In this document: positions 41,528 through 50,312 of the stretch, in pieces
How the letters are laid out: each line of letters opens with the position of its first letter
Position numbering within the stretch: the first letter of the stretch is position 1
NCBI GenBank assembly: GCA_937980205.1
Contig: CALJKW010000022.1
Coordinates: 372,001 to 436,000 of the forward strand
DNA length: 64,000 nt
From: an uncultured Myxococcales bacterium
GTDB lineage: Bacteria; Myxococcota; Myxococcia; Myxococcales; Myxococcaceae
Direction of reading: 5' to 3'
Notes under the pieces: generated by a model
The model's input: only the letters and a program-made list of their open reading frames with translations
The model's database searches: none
Told to the model about the DNA's origin: nothing
Program-made: the position numbers and the translations under genes

Positions 41528-42831
41528 GGGGCGCGGGCCACTACCGCCGGCGCCGGCGCCTGCGGCTGGGCGGGCGGGTGCGCCGCGGCCTTCGGCGCCG
41601 ACTTCACCCCGCACGCCCGGGGCACGCACTGCAACAGCCCGCCGTACTTGCGGTACTCCTCGAGCCGGCAGCTCCAGACGAGCTGGCCGTCGTGCACCGT
41701 GACGTCGGGGCAGCCGTCGCACATGTTGGCGCGGCCGTCGGCGAGCAGATCGATTGGCTGGATGATCATCACCGTCTGGAAGTGCAGCTTCTTCTTCACG
41801 TCGAGCGGGTGCCCGAGCAGGTGCTTGCCGTACGCCTTGGCGATGTTGCGCACGCCCGGCTCGACGACCCCGAGCGCGAGCGCGGCGCGGCCCGCCTCGA
41901 GCGCCCCCTTCGGCGCGTACGCGACGTACTTGCCGGTGACGGCGTGGTGGACGTTCTGCACGTACTCCATGAAGCGCGGGCCGACGTAGCCGAGCGTCTT
42001 GCCGGGGAAGCCGAAGCGGCCGGTGTAGAGCCACTTCATCGAGTCGGGCTTCTCGGTGCCCCCGAGGTACGCGCTCGGCGAGAAGTCGGGGAACCGCTCG
42101 CGGATCTTCCGCACGATCTCGTTCGACGACAGGTCGATGCGGCCGTCGGCCTCTTCGACGCTGTAGACGAGGTTGTCGGGGACGATCTCCCGGCCGTCTT
42201 TGAAGTACGAGAACTCGGCGCGCACCGCGGCGCGGTAGACGATGAAGACCATCACGTCGATGAGGTCGATGTGGTCCTCGGCGAACTTCACCAGCTCGGG
42301 CACGTACTGCAGCGTGTCTTCGTACACCGTGGCGTTGAACGCGCACGACAGGCCCCCGACGCGCGCGACCATCTGCGCGAGCTGAAGCCGCAGCTCGTTG
42401 AGCTCGAGCTCGTTCTTCTTCTTCCACCCCGGCCGGCCCTGCTTCGAGTCGACGTGAAAGGTCAGGCCGATGAGCCCCGCCTCCTTGAGCTCGCGCAGCT
42501 TCGGCTCGGTGAGCGCGAGCCCGTTCGTGTTGATCACCGGCTTGTGGCCGTCGGCGGCCACCATGCGCACGATCTCGGTCAGCTCGGGGTGCAGCAGCGG
42601 GTCGCCTCCGGCGATCGACACGCTGTCGTGCTTGCGCAGGCGGTTGAAGACGTCGAGGTCGGCGCGCACCTCGGCGAGCGACTTGTGCGCGACGGCGTTC
42701 TCCCGGTAGCAGCCTTCGCAGGCGAGGTTGCACTGCGTCGTCGGCTCGAGCCACGACAGCACGTTGTCCGAATCGGTCCACGGCAGGCGGTACAGGCTAC
42801 GGGCGTCGAGGTCTGCGGGCGCGGTGTGCAT
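41524..42831 (-). CDS. Radical SAM/SPASM-type enzyme heading the acyl operon
   Basis: This 435-residue enzyme has the cluster motif EPTTQCNLACEGCYREN (CxxxCxxC), IAGGDPLLHPEL and NTNGLAL. The C-terminal cysteines (CDGCPD, SCRLEEY, QCVPRACG) could hold auxiliary Fe-S clusters. It resembles HpnH-like radical SAM proteins. A proline/alanine tail of about 25 residues follows. ATG 42831 lies 44.5 bp from the FNR box with no Shine-Dalgarno, so the whole six-gene operon is probably induced without oxygen, which suits oxygen-labile radical chemistry. Confidence 0.87.
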   Translation of the reverse strand: MHTAPADLDARSLYRLPWTDSDNVLSWLEPTTQCNLACEGCYRENAVAHKSLAEVRADLDVFNRLRKHDSVSIAGGDPLLHPELTEIVRMVAADGHKPVINTNGLALTEPKLRELKEAGLIGLTFHVDSKQGRPGWKKKNELELNELRLQLAQMVARVGGLSCAFNATVYEDTLQYVPELVKFAEDHIDLIDVMVFIVYRAAVRAEFSYFKDGREIVPDNLVYSVEEADGRIDLSSNEIVRKIRERFPDFSPSAYLGGTEKPDSMKWLYTGRFGFPGKTLGYVGPRFMEYVQNVHHAVTGKYVAYAPKGALEAGRAALALGVVEPGVRNIAKAYGKHLLGHPLDVKKKLHFQTVMIIQPIDLLADGRANMCDGCPDVTVHDGQLVWSCRLEEYRKYGGLLQCVPRACGVKSAPKAAAHPPAQPQAPAPAVVARAP

Positions 42832-42868
42832 GGGCTCGAGCGAATCCCACGCGGCCCTCGCGCCCACC

Positions 42869-42882
42869 TTGACGTGGATCAA
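42869..42882 (-). promoter_or_regulatory. FNR box driving the radical SAM/FAAL operon
   Basis: TTGACGTGGATCAA is centred 44.5 bp before ATG 42831, with a weak -10 candidate GATTCG (42846-42841). It could also act rightwards on the sensor kinase gene, but no start codon lies at the matching distance on that side. Confidence 0.82.
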
Positions 42883-43023
42883 TCGGGCCCGCGCCGCGCA
42901 AACCGGTAGAGAAAGTTCTGCGCCGAAAGCCGCCGCTCGGCGCAACACCTGCGCGCGGAGGGCGGCCGCGGCCAGTGAGCACCTGCTGGCACGCGTGCTG
43001 CTGGTCAGACCCCCCTTCGCACC

Positions 43024-44469
43024 TTGACCGCCGCCGTCACCAGCGTACGCGCTTCACGCCCGCGCCTTTCGCCTGCCGACCGCCCCGCCATCGCGGCGGT
43101 GTGGGGCGTCGCCCTCTTCGGACTCGTGCTCGCCGCCGATGCGAACCTGCCTCCCGGCTACGCCGGAGCGATGGGCTACGTGGTGCCCGTGCTGCTCGGC
43201 CTCTGGGTGCGGAGCACCGCTTACCCTCTGGCCGTCGCGGTCGCCGCCAGCGTCGCGGCCGTCGGCGTGCGGCTCGGCGCCGCGCCGCCTGCGGGCGTCG
43301 CCCTGTGGCTGGTGTGGCTGAACCGGGGCACCGCGCTCGTCGCCATCTGGGCCAGCGCGGCCGTGGTGGTCGCCTACCGGTAGGCCCGCGCGGCCGCGGA
43401 GGACGAGCGCGCCAGGAGCACGGCGATTGTCCACGCCGCGTCCGAGGCCATGGTCAGCTTCGACGAGCAGGGGCGCATCGAGCTGTTCAACCGCGCGGCC
43501 GAGGTCATCTTCGGCTGGACCGCCGCCGAGGTGATGGGGCGCGAGGTGGGCCTGCTCACCTCGGCGCTGAGCCTGAGCTCCACCGGCCGAGGGTCGGCGA
43601 CGCGCGAGACCCGCGCCGGCGAGGGCCGCCGCAGAGATGGCGCCACCTTTCCGCTCGACCTCGCCGTGGCCGAGGTGCCGCTCGAGGGCCGGCGCATCTT
43701 CACGGCCATCATCCGCGACGTCTCGGAGCAGAGGGCGCTCGAGCGCGCGAGGGACGAGACGCTCGCCTCGCTCGCCGCGAAGAACGCCGAGCTCGAGCGC
43801 TTCACGTACACGGTGTCGCACGACCTCAAGAGCCCCCTGGTGACCATTCGCGGCTTCCTCGGCCTCGTCGAGCGGTCCGCCGCCGCCGGCGACCTCGTGC
43901 GCTTGAAGGCCGACGTCGCCCGCATCGACGCCGCCGCCGACAAGATGCGCCAGCTGCTCGACGAGCTGCTCGAGCTCTCGCGCATCGGGCGCGCGGCGGG
44001 TGCGCCCTGCAACGTCCCGCTCGCCGACCTCGCCCGCGACGTCACCGAGGCGCTCGCCGGCCCCATCGCCGCGCGCGGTGCCCGCGTCGAGCCTTCCGCG
44101 CAGCTGCCGGTGCTCTACGGCGATCGGCTGCGGCTCAAGCAGCTGTTGCAGAACCTGGTCGAGAACGCGCTGAAGTTCTCTCGCCCAGACGCGGCGCCGG
44201 TCGTGCGCATTGGAGGCGAACGGCGCGAGGCCGACACCCTCGTCTGGGTGCAGGACAACGGGCAGGGCATCGACCCCCGCTACGCCGAGAAGGTCTTCGG
44301 CCTGTTCGAGAAGCTCGACAAGAAGACGCCGGGCACCGGCGTGGGGCTCGCGCTGGTCAAGCGCATCGCCGAGGTGCACGGCGGGCGGGCCTGGGTCGAG
44401 TCTTCAGGACCCGGGCAGGGCGCGCGCTTCTGCGTGACCCTGGCCAACGCGCCGCGAGGAGGCCGCTGA
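43024..44469 (+). pseudogene. Sensor histidine kinase interrupted by an in-frame TAG
   Basis: Positions 43024-43380 encode an N-terminal membrane domain of four or so helices. An in-frame TAG at 43381-43383 ends it. The same frame then continues without a break through AAEDERARSTAIV, a PAS domain (AMVSFDEQGRIELFNRAAEVIFGW), HisKA (YTVSHDLKSPLVTIRGFLGL, phospho-His) and HATPase_c (NLVENALKFS, DNGQGID, GTGVGLALVKRI). Without the stop this would be one typical 481-residue kinase. The cytoplasmic part might still be made from a downstream start such as ATG 43450. The membrane part starts at TTG 43024 or GTG 43099. The stop overlaps the response regulator ATG. Confidence 0.82.
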
Positions 44470-44906
44470 TGAACGGAGCTCCGCTCGACATCCTCTACGT
44501 CGAGGACGACGACGACCACGCCGAGATGACCATCCGCGGGCTGCAGGACCGTCACGTCGGCAACACCATCACCCGCGTCGCCGACGGCGAGGCGGCGCTC
44601 GACTACCTCTTTCACCGCGGGTCGTGGCGCGACGCGGGCAGGCCATACCCCCACGTGGTGCTGCTCGACCTCCGGCTGCCCAAGGTCGACGGCATCGAGG
44701 TGCTGCGCGCCATCCGCTCGGACCCGAGCCTCAAGCGTGTACCCGTCGTCGTGCTCACCACGTCCGACCACGAGCGCGACATCGCCAGCGCGTACGACCT
44801 GCACGTCAACGCGTACCTGGTGAAGCCGGTCGAGTTCACCGCCTTCATGGACCTGATGCGCGACCTCGGCTTCTTCTGGCTCGTCTGGAACCGGGGGCCG
44901 CTGTGA
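44469..44906 (+). CDS. Single-domain response regulator (Rcp1/CheY-like)
   Basis: This 145-residue receiver domain has no output. It has DILYVEDDDDHAEM (acidic pocket), VVLLDLRLPKVDG (phospho-Asp), VVVLTTSD (Thr) and NAYLVKPVEF (Lys). It matches the Rcp1-like subgroup that pairs with phytochrome-type or PAS kinases. It overlaps the kinase stop at TGATG and the following hybrid kinase start at GTGA, so the three signalling genes form one unit. The partner kinase is the one split by TAG. Confidence 0.93.
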   Translation: MNGAPLDILYVEDDDDHAEMTIRGLQDRHVGNTITRVADGEAALDYLFHRGSWRDAGRPYPHVVLLDLRLPKVDGIEVLRAIRSDPSLKRVPVVVLTTSDHERDIASAYDLHVNAYLVKPVEFTAFMDLMRDLGFFWLVWNRGPL

Positions 44907-46849
44907 CCGCCCCCGCGCACGTGCTGCTGGTGGAGGACGAGGAGGCTCACGCCGAGCTGGCGCGCGCCGCGTTCGAGCGCGCGCCCGAGTTCAGGCTCAC
45001 CGTCGCTGCCAGCGTCGGGCAGGCGCGCGCCGCCCTCGCCGCCTCGCCGCCGCAGCTGGTCATCGCCGACCTCCAGCTGCCCGACGGCCGCGGCATCGAG
45101 CTGTTGCCCGCCGACCCTGGCCGCGCTTCGTACCCGGTGCTCATCACCACGAGCCACGGCGACGAGAGCGTCGCCGTCGAGGCGATGAAGGCCGGCGCCC
45201 TCGACTACTTCGTGAAGAGCGCCGAGGCCCTCGCCGAGCTGCCCCGCTTCGCCGCGCGCGCGCTGCGCGAGTGGACGCTGGTGCTCGAGCGGCGGCGCGC
45301 CGAGGAGCAGCTGCGCGAGCGCGAGCGCCAGCTGCAGCACGCGCAGCGCCTCGAGGCGCTGGGCCGGCTCGCCACCGGCGTCGCACACGACTTCAACAAC
45401 GTGCTGATGGGCATCATGGGGTGCGCGCAGCTCGCGCTCTCGCGCCTGCCCCCCGACGCGCCGGCGCGCCGCTACCTCGAGGAGCTCGACCGCGCGGCGC
45501 GGGGCGGCGCCGCCATCGCGAAGAGCATGCTCACCTTCGGCCGGCGCGAGGCGAGCGAGGTGGCCCTCGTCGGCCTCGATGACGCCATCCGCGGGGCCGA
45601 GCAGCTCGTCCGCGCGCTGGCCGGCGACGAGGTGCGGCTTCACCTCGACCTCGGCTGCCCCGGCGCCCGCGTGAGCTGCCCCGACGGCGAGCTGCAGCAG
45701 CTCGTCTTGAACCTCGCCATCAACGCGCGCGACGCCATGCCGCGCGGCGGCACGCTGACCATCTCCACGCGCCCCGAGCGCGGCGACGCCGCGGGCGCGG
45801 CGGGCGCGTGGGCGCTCTTGACCGTCGCCGACACCGGCGTGGGCATGGACCCGGCGACCCTGCAGCGCGCGTTCGAGCCGTTCTTCACCACCAAGCCCGC
45901 GGGCAAGGGCACCGGCCTCGGGCTGGCCATGGTCTACGGCGCCGTGCGCGCCGCCGGGGGCGCGGTGCACGTCGAGAGCCAGCCTGGCGCCGGCACGCGC
46001 TTCACCCTCCGCCTGCCGATCGCCGCGCCGCCCAAAGCCGAGCCACGAGAGGCCGCGGCCGCCGTCCAGCCGCCCCTCCGCCTCGCGACGCCCCCCACCA
46101 CGGTGCTGCTGCTCGAAGACGACCCGCGCGTCGCCATGCTCGCCAGGCACTGGCTCGAGGAGCTCGGCCACCGCGTCCTCGAGGCCCACGACGCGGGCCA
46201 GGCGCGCGCGCAGTGGGCGCGGGCCGGCGCGAGCATCGGCCTGTTGCTCTCCGACGTGGCGCTGCCGAACGAGAGCGGCCCCGAGCTCGCCGCGCAGCTC
46301 AAAGCCCAGCGGCCAGACCTGCCCGTGCTGTTCATGTCCGCGCACGCCGCGGTGGCGCTCGCACGCGAGCAGCACCTGCCCGAGGGCGCCGCGCTGCTCG
46401 CGAAGCCCTTCACCCGCGAACAGCTCGCGGCGCAGCTGTCGCGCGTCCTCGCGCCGAGCGCCGCGCCGTCGCTGAAGCCCCGCGTGCTCGTCGTCGAGGA
46501 CAACGCCGCCGCCCGGCTCGCGACGGTCGAGCTGCTTGGGGAAGAGGGCCTCGAGGTGCTCGGCGTCGCCAGCGCCGCCGAGGCCGCGACGCAGTGGGAA
46601 GCCTCCGACGGCGCGTTCGACGTGCTGATCTGCGACCTCACCTTGCCCGACGAGGCAGGGGACGTGCTCGCGGCTCGGCTGCGCGCGGCGCGGCCGGCGT
46701 TGCCGGTCGTCTTCGTGTCCGGCCGCGATCCCATGGATCCCGAAGTGCGCCGGCTCGTCGAAGCGCCGGGCACTCACTTCGTCGGCAAGCCGGTCGACTT
46801 CGCGTCGCTCTCGCGGCTCGTTCGCGAGCTCTCTGCGCCGCGGGGCTGA
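44903..46849 (+). CDS. Hybrid histidine kinase, REC-HisKA-HATPase-REC-REC
   Basis: This 648-residue soluble hybrid kinase has, in order, a receiver (residues 1-125, VLLVEDEEAH, VIADLQLPDG), a short coiled coil, HisKA with GVAHDFNNVLMGIMG, and HATPase_c (NLAINARDAMPRGG, DTGVGMD, GTGLGLAMVYG). Two C-terminal receivers follow (VLLLEDDPRV with LLSDVALPNESG; VLVVEDNAAA with LICDLTLPDEAG). No membrane helices are present. The first receiver can take phosphate from the upstream kinase, making a phosphorelay. The stimulus is unknown. It ends 15 bp before the shikimate operon's FNR box. Confidence 0.93.
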   Translation: MTAPAHVLLVEDEEAHAELARAAFERAPEFRLTVAASVGQARAALAASPPQLVIADLQLPDGRGIELLPADPGRASYPVLITTSHGDESVAVEAMKAGALDYFVKSAEALAELPRFAARALREWTLVLERRRAEEQLRERERQLQHAQRLEALGRLATGVAHDFNNVLMGIMGCAQLALSRLPPDAPARRYLEELDRAARGGAAIAKSMLTFGRREASEVALVGLDDAIRGAEQLVRALAGDEVRLHLDLGCPGARVSCPDGELQQLVLNLAINARDAMPRGGTLTISTRPERGDAAGAAGAWALLTVADTGVGMDPATLQRAFEPFFTTKPAGKGTGLGLAMVYGAVRAAGGAVHVESQPGAGTRFTLRLPIAAPPKAEPREAAAAVQPPLRLATPPTTVLLLEDDPRVAMLARHWLEELGHRVLEAHDAGQARAQWARAGASIGLLLSDVALPNESGPELAAQLKAQRPDLPVLFMSAHAAVALAREQHLPEGAALLAKPFTREQLAAQLSRVLAPSAAPSLKPRVLVVEDNAAARLATVELLGEEGLEVLGVASAAEAATQWEASDGAFDVLICDLTLPDEAGDVLAARLRAARPALPVVFVSGRDPMDPEVRRLVEAPGTHFVGKPVDFASLSRLVRELSAPRG

Positions 46850-46864
46850 CCCCGCCGCCGGTCC

Positions 46865-46878
46865 TTGATCGCCATCAA
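46865..46878 (+). promoter_or_regulatory. FNR box driving the shikimate operon
   Basis: TTGATCGCCATCAA has two full half sites. A strong -10 candidate TATCGT (46900-46905) starts 28.5 bp after the centre, which predicts transcription from about 46912 and a leader of about 20 nt. That leader contains the Shine-Dalgarno-like GAGGGGAG before TTG 46931. Confidence 0.85.
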
Positions 46879-46930
46879 GGCCTCGCTCGCCGCGCTGCCT
46901 ATCGTGAGCAGCGAGAGGGGAGAGCCGTTC

Positions 46931-48067
46931 TTGACGCCACCGGAGACCCGCATGGAGATGGGTGTGCTGCAGCTCGACGACCTTCGGGGTCGCATCGACT
47001 CGCTCAACGATCGGCTGCTCGAGCTGCTCAACGAGCGCGCCGAGGTCGCGACGCGCATCCGCGAGCAGAAGCGCGCCCTCGGCCGCCCCGTCTACGACCC
47101 CGAGCGCGAGCTCAAGATGATCGCCGGCCTGGTGCAGAAGAGCCGCGGCCCGTTTCCTCCCGCCACCATCGCGCACCTGTTCTCCGAGATCGTCCGGGCG
47201 ACGGTGAGCTTCATGGAGGGCGAGCCCCGCGGGCGCCTGCAGGTCGCGCGGCAGCCGGGCGCGAGGGACATCACCTTCCGGGTGGGCCCACACGTCCTCG
47301 GCGACGTGCCGGCGCTGATCGCCGGCCCGTGCTCGGTCGAGAACGAGAGCATGATCTTCCGCACCGCGCGCCAGCTCGCCTCGCGCGGCGTGCGGTTCCT
47401 GCGCGGCGGAGCGTGGAAGCCGCGCACCTCGCCGCACGACTTCCAGGGCCTCGGCCGCGAGGGCCTCGAGCTGCTGTGCGCCGCCGCGCGCGAGAGCGGC
47501 ATGGCCTGCATCACCGAGGTCGTCGACCCGCGCCACGTCGAGCTCGTCGCCGAGCGCGCCGACATGCTGCAGGTCGGCGCCCGCAACATGCAGAACTTCG
47601 AGCTGCTCAAAGAGGTGGGTCGCGCGAAGAAGCCGGTGCTGCTCAAGCGCGGGCCCGCCTCGACGCTCGACGAGCTGCTCGGCGCCGCCGAGTACGTGGT
47701 CACCAACGGCAACCCGAACGTCGCGCTCTGCGAGCGCGGCGTGCGCACGTTCGAGCGCCTCACCCGCAACACGTTCGACGCGTCGGCGGTGGCGCTGCTC
47801 CGCCGCATGACGCCGCTGCCGGTGCTCGCCGACCCCAGCCACGCCGCCGGGCGGCGCGACATCCTCGCGCAGCTCGCCCGCGCGGCGCTGGCCGCCGGCG
47901 CCCAGGGCATCATGCTCGAGGTGCACCCGTGCCCCTCGGTGGCGCGCTCCGACGCCCAGCAGCAGCTCGACTTCGACGACTTCGACGAGCTGCTCGGGCA
48001 GCTCGAGGCTCCGCTCGCCGCGCTCGACGCGAGGGCCTCGAGCCGGGACGGCGAGGTCGCCCGATGA
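46931..48067 (+). CDS. Bifunctional chorismate mutase / DAHP synthase
   Basis: This 378-residue fusion has an N-terminal AroQ-type chorismate mutase (RGRIDSLNDRLLELLNERAEVA, residues about 15-95) and a C-terminal DAHP synthase of the I-beta (Bacillus AroA-like) class. That part shows IAGPCSVENE, RGGAWKPRTSPHDFQG, GARNMQNFELLK, LLKRGPAST and LADPSHAAGRRD. DAHP synthase joins phosphoenolpyruvate and erythrose-4-phosphate and opens the shikimate pathway; the mutase domain gives feedback control by prephenate or chorismate. The start is TTG 46931 (Shine-Dalgarno GAGGGGAG) or ATG 46952. Confidence 0.93.
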   Translation: MTPPETRMEMGVLQLDDLRGRIDSLNDRLLELLNERAEVATRIREQKRALGRPVYDPERELKMIAGLVQKSRGPFPPATIAHLFSEIVRATVSFMEGEPRGRLQVARQPGARDITFRVGPHVLGDVPALIAGPCSVENESMIFRTARQLASRGVRFLRGGAWKPRTSPHDFQGLGREGLELLCAAARESGMACITEVVDPRHVELVAERADMLQVGARNMQNFELLKEVGRAKKPVLLKRGPASTLDELLGAAEYVVTNGNPNVALCERGVRTFERLTRNTFDASAVALLRRMTPLPVLADPSHAAGRRDILAQLARAALAAGAQGIMLEVHPCPSVARSDAQQQLDFDDFDELLGQLEAPLAALDARASSRDGEVAR

Positions 48068-49731
48068 AGCTCACCCCCGGCTTCCTCGCCGGCGCGCTGG
48101 CGCGCGGCGCCGCGCTGACGCCCGCGCCCGTGGGCGCCACGCCGCCGCGCCGCTTCCCTTCGCACCAGATCAACGCGCTGCCCATCTACGAGCGGCCGAC
48201 CCGCTTCTCCGTCGCGTGCAACTTCGACCCCGAGCTCGTCGCGCGCGTCTCCGAGTTCCCCGTCTACGAGGTGTTCGGCAAGCTCACCGAGGACTACTTC
48301 GGCGGCGGCCGCCCGTCGTTCTACCTGCCGACCGTCGGGAAGCCCGAGCTCGAGGCCTACGTGGCGTCCGTCCACGCGCGCGGCATCGAGTTCAACTACC
48401 TGCTCAACAGCTCGAGCATGAACAACGTCGAGTTCACCACGAAGGGGCAGCGCGAGCTGCGCAAGCTGCTCGACTGGCTCTCCGAAGCCGGCGTCGACAC
48501 CATCACCGTCGGCAACCTGTTCTTCCTGCGGCTCATCAAGCAGCGCTACCCGCACTTCGGCGTGCGTGTCTCGTCGCACCGCGAGACCGACAACCCGCGC
48601 AAGGCCCGCTTCTGGGAAGACAACGGCGCCGACTGCATCGTCATCTCCGAGACGACGGTGCACCGCGAGCTCGAGGTGCTGCACGCGATGCGCGAGGCGG
48701 TCAAGGTCGACCTGTCGCTCATCGTCAACAACTGGTGCCGCCAGGACTGCGCCATCGCCTCGAACCACGCCGTGCTGCTCTCGAACGCGTCGCGCAACGG
48801 CCACCAGCACTTCCCGCTCGACTACTGCTCGGTGTACTGCAACGCCTATCGGCTCGAGGAGCCGGTCAACTACATCCGCGCGAACTGGATCCGCCCCGAA
48901 GATCTGCCGCGGTACAAGAAGCTCGGCTACACGAACTTCAAGATCGTCGAGCGCAACACTCCCACCGAGCTGCTCGCGCTGCGCGTCTGGGCGTACGCCC
49001 GCGAGCGGTACGACGGCAACCTGCTCGACCTGGTGCAGAACTACGCGTACCCGCGCTCGGTCTTCAAGAAGCGGGACACCGAGGCGTTCTCGGTGCGCCG
49101 CATGGCGAAGTACTTCTTCAAGCCGCAAGAGGTGAACCTCCTGCGCTTCCGCGACATCGTGGGCTTCGGCAAGGCGCTGTCGATGCTGTACCCGCGCGAG
49201 GCCGACAACCCCGTCTACATCGACAACCGCGCGCTCGACGGCTTCCTCGAGCGGTTCGAGACGCAGGGCTGCGAGTCGGTCGACTGCGAGACCTGCCGCT
49301 ACTGCCACCAGTGGGCCGAGAAGGCCGTCTCGTTCGACCCGGCCTGGAGAAGAGAGATGACCCAGCGCTTCGACCGCCTGCTCGCAGACCTGCACGGCGG
49401 CGGGCTGTGGGAGCCCTACCTCGACTCGATCAAGCGCTTGTTCCGCAAGCGCGCCGCCGGCGACGGCGAGGCCCGGCCGATCGCCACGGGCGGCCAGGCC
49501 GTGCCGCACCTGCTCGGGCGCCAGGTCGCAGGCAGGCCCGCCGCTCACGCCACGCCCTGCGCGCGGCCGAAGCCCACCGGGTACGTCAGCGTCGGCAACC
49601 AGGGCCACAGCCCCGCCGCCGTGCGCGCGCGCACCGAGCGCCTCGAGGCTCCCGGGCCCCAAGAGCGCACCGGCTGCGGCGGCTGCGATCACGCTCGGGC
49701 CTGCGGCGCCGATGCGGTGGAGCCTCCATGA
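48064..49731 (+). CDS. U32-family (peptidase U32/UbiU-like) protein
   Basis: This 555-residue protein has the U32 barrel, with RFSVACNFDPELV, YLLNSSSMNN, DTITVGNLFFLRLIKQ and a Cys-rich centre (NNWCRQDC, DYCSVYCNAY) where related UbiU/UbiV and tRNA/rRNA hydroxylases bind a [4Fe-4S] cluster. A second cluster-like set CESVDCETCRYC follows. An extra C-terminal tail ends in TGCGGCDHARACG. U32 proteins perform oxygen-independent hydroxylations. Here it sits between DAHP synthase and shikimate kinase with 4-base overlaps on both sides, which suggests a role on an aromatic or pre-aromatic substrate. Confidence 0.85.
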   Translation: MKLTPGFLAGALARGAALTPAPVGATPPRRFPSHQINALPIYERPTRFSVACNFDPELVARVSEFPVYEVFGKLTEDYFGGGRPSFYLPTVGKPELEAYVASVHARGIEFNYLLNSSSMNNVEFTTKGQRELRKLLDWLSEAGVDTITVGNLFFLRLIKQRYPHFGVRVSSHRETDNPRKARFWEDNGADCIVISETTVHRELEVLHAMREAVKVDLSLIVNNWCRQDCAIASNHAVLLSNASRNGHQHFPLDYCSVYCNAYRLEEPVNYIRANWIRPEDLPRYKKLGYTNFKIVERNTPTELLALRVWAYARERYDGNLLDLVQNYAYPRSVFKKRDTEAFSVRRMAKYFFKPQEVNLLRFRDIVGFGKALSMLYPREADNPVYIDNRALDGFLERFETQGCESVDCETCRYCHQWAEKAVSFDPAWRREMTQRFDRLLADLHGGGLWEPYLDSIKRLFRKRAAGDGEARPIATGGQAVPHLLGRQVAGRPAAHATPCARPKPTGYVSVGNQGHSPAAVRARTERLEAPGPQERTGCGGCDHARACGADAVEPP

Positions 49732-50312
49732 CCCTCGTACAAGCGGTGCTCCGCGTCCTCGACCCGCGCCTGCGCGGTCACTTCCTGTCCGAGCTGCGCG
49801 AGGGTGGCCGCGCAGCCTGCTTCGAAGGCCGTCTGGTGCTGGTCGGCCACCGCGCCGCGGGCAAGAGCGCCCTGCTGCCCGCGTTCGCCGCCGCGTCGTC
49901 GCGCCTCGCCGTCGATCTCGACGACCTGCTCGAGCGCACGCACGGGCTGCCGGTGCGCGCGCTGTACGCTCAGGACCCCGAGGGGTTCCGCGCCGCCGAG
50001 CGCCTCGCGTACTCGCTCACGCCGAAGGGCGCCGCCGTCGCCGTGGGCGGCGGCTTCCTCTCGCTGCACGCCGATCTGCTCGCCAACGACACCGCCGTGC
50101 TCGTGCCGGTCAGCCTCGCCACCTACTGCGAGCGCCTGCGGGCCGACGCCACCCGGCCCAGGCTCGCGCCGCACCTGAGCCACACCGAAGAGCTCGCGCA
50201 CACCTGGCACACCCGCGAGGCGCAGCACCGCCGGCACCACACCGTGTCGCTCGGCGCCGCGGTGCGCGCGCTGGCCCCCACGGAAGAGAGGGCCGCATGG
50301 TTCGCGTCGTGA
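49728..50312 (+). CDS. aroK: Shikimate kinase
   Basis: This 194-residue P-loop kinase has a 35-residue N-terminal extension, then VLVGHRAAGKSALLPAF (Walker A), VDLDDLLERTHG (shikimate-binding DxD), FRAAERLA (Arg and Glu), AVGGGFLSL (Walker-B-like glycine loop) and RPRLAPHL (lid arginine). It phosphorylates the 3-OH of shikimate. The extension is not in E. coli AroK. It overlaps the U32 stop (ATGA) and the next gene by 16 bp. Confidence 0.88.
   Translation: MTLVQAVLRVLDPRLRGHFLSELREGGRAACFEGRLVLVGHRAAGKSALLPAFAAASSRLAVDLDDLLERTHGLPVRALYAQDPEGFRAAERLAYSLTPKGAAVAVGGGFLSLHADLLANDTAVLVPVSLATYCERLRADATRPRLAPHLSHTEELAHTWHTREAQHRRHHTVSLGAAVRALAPTEERAAWFAS

Noticed and set aside
44612..47926. A 1104-codon minus-strand open frame
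   Set aside because: It runs antisense through the hybrid kinase and DAHP synthase genes and its product is low-complexity R/A/H-rich sequence.
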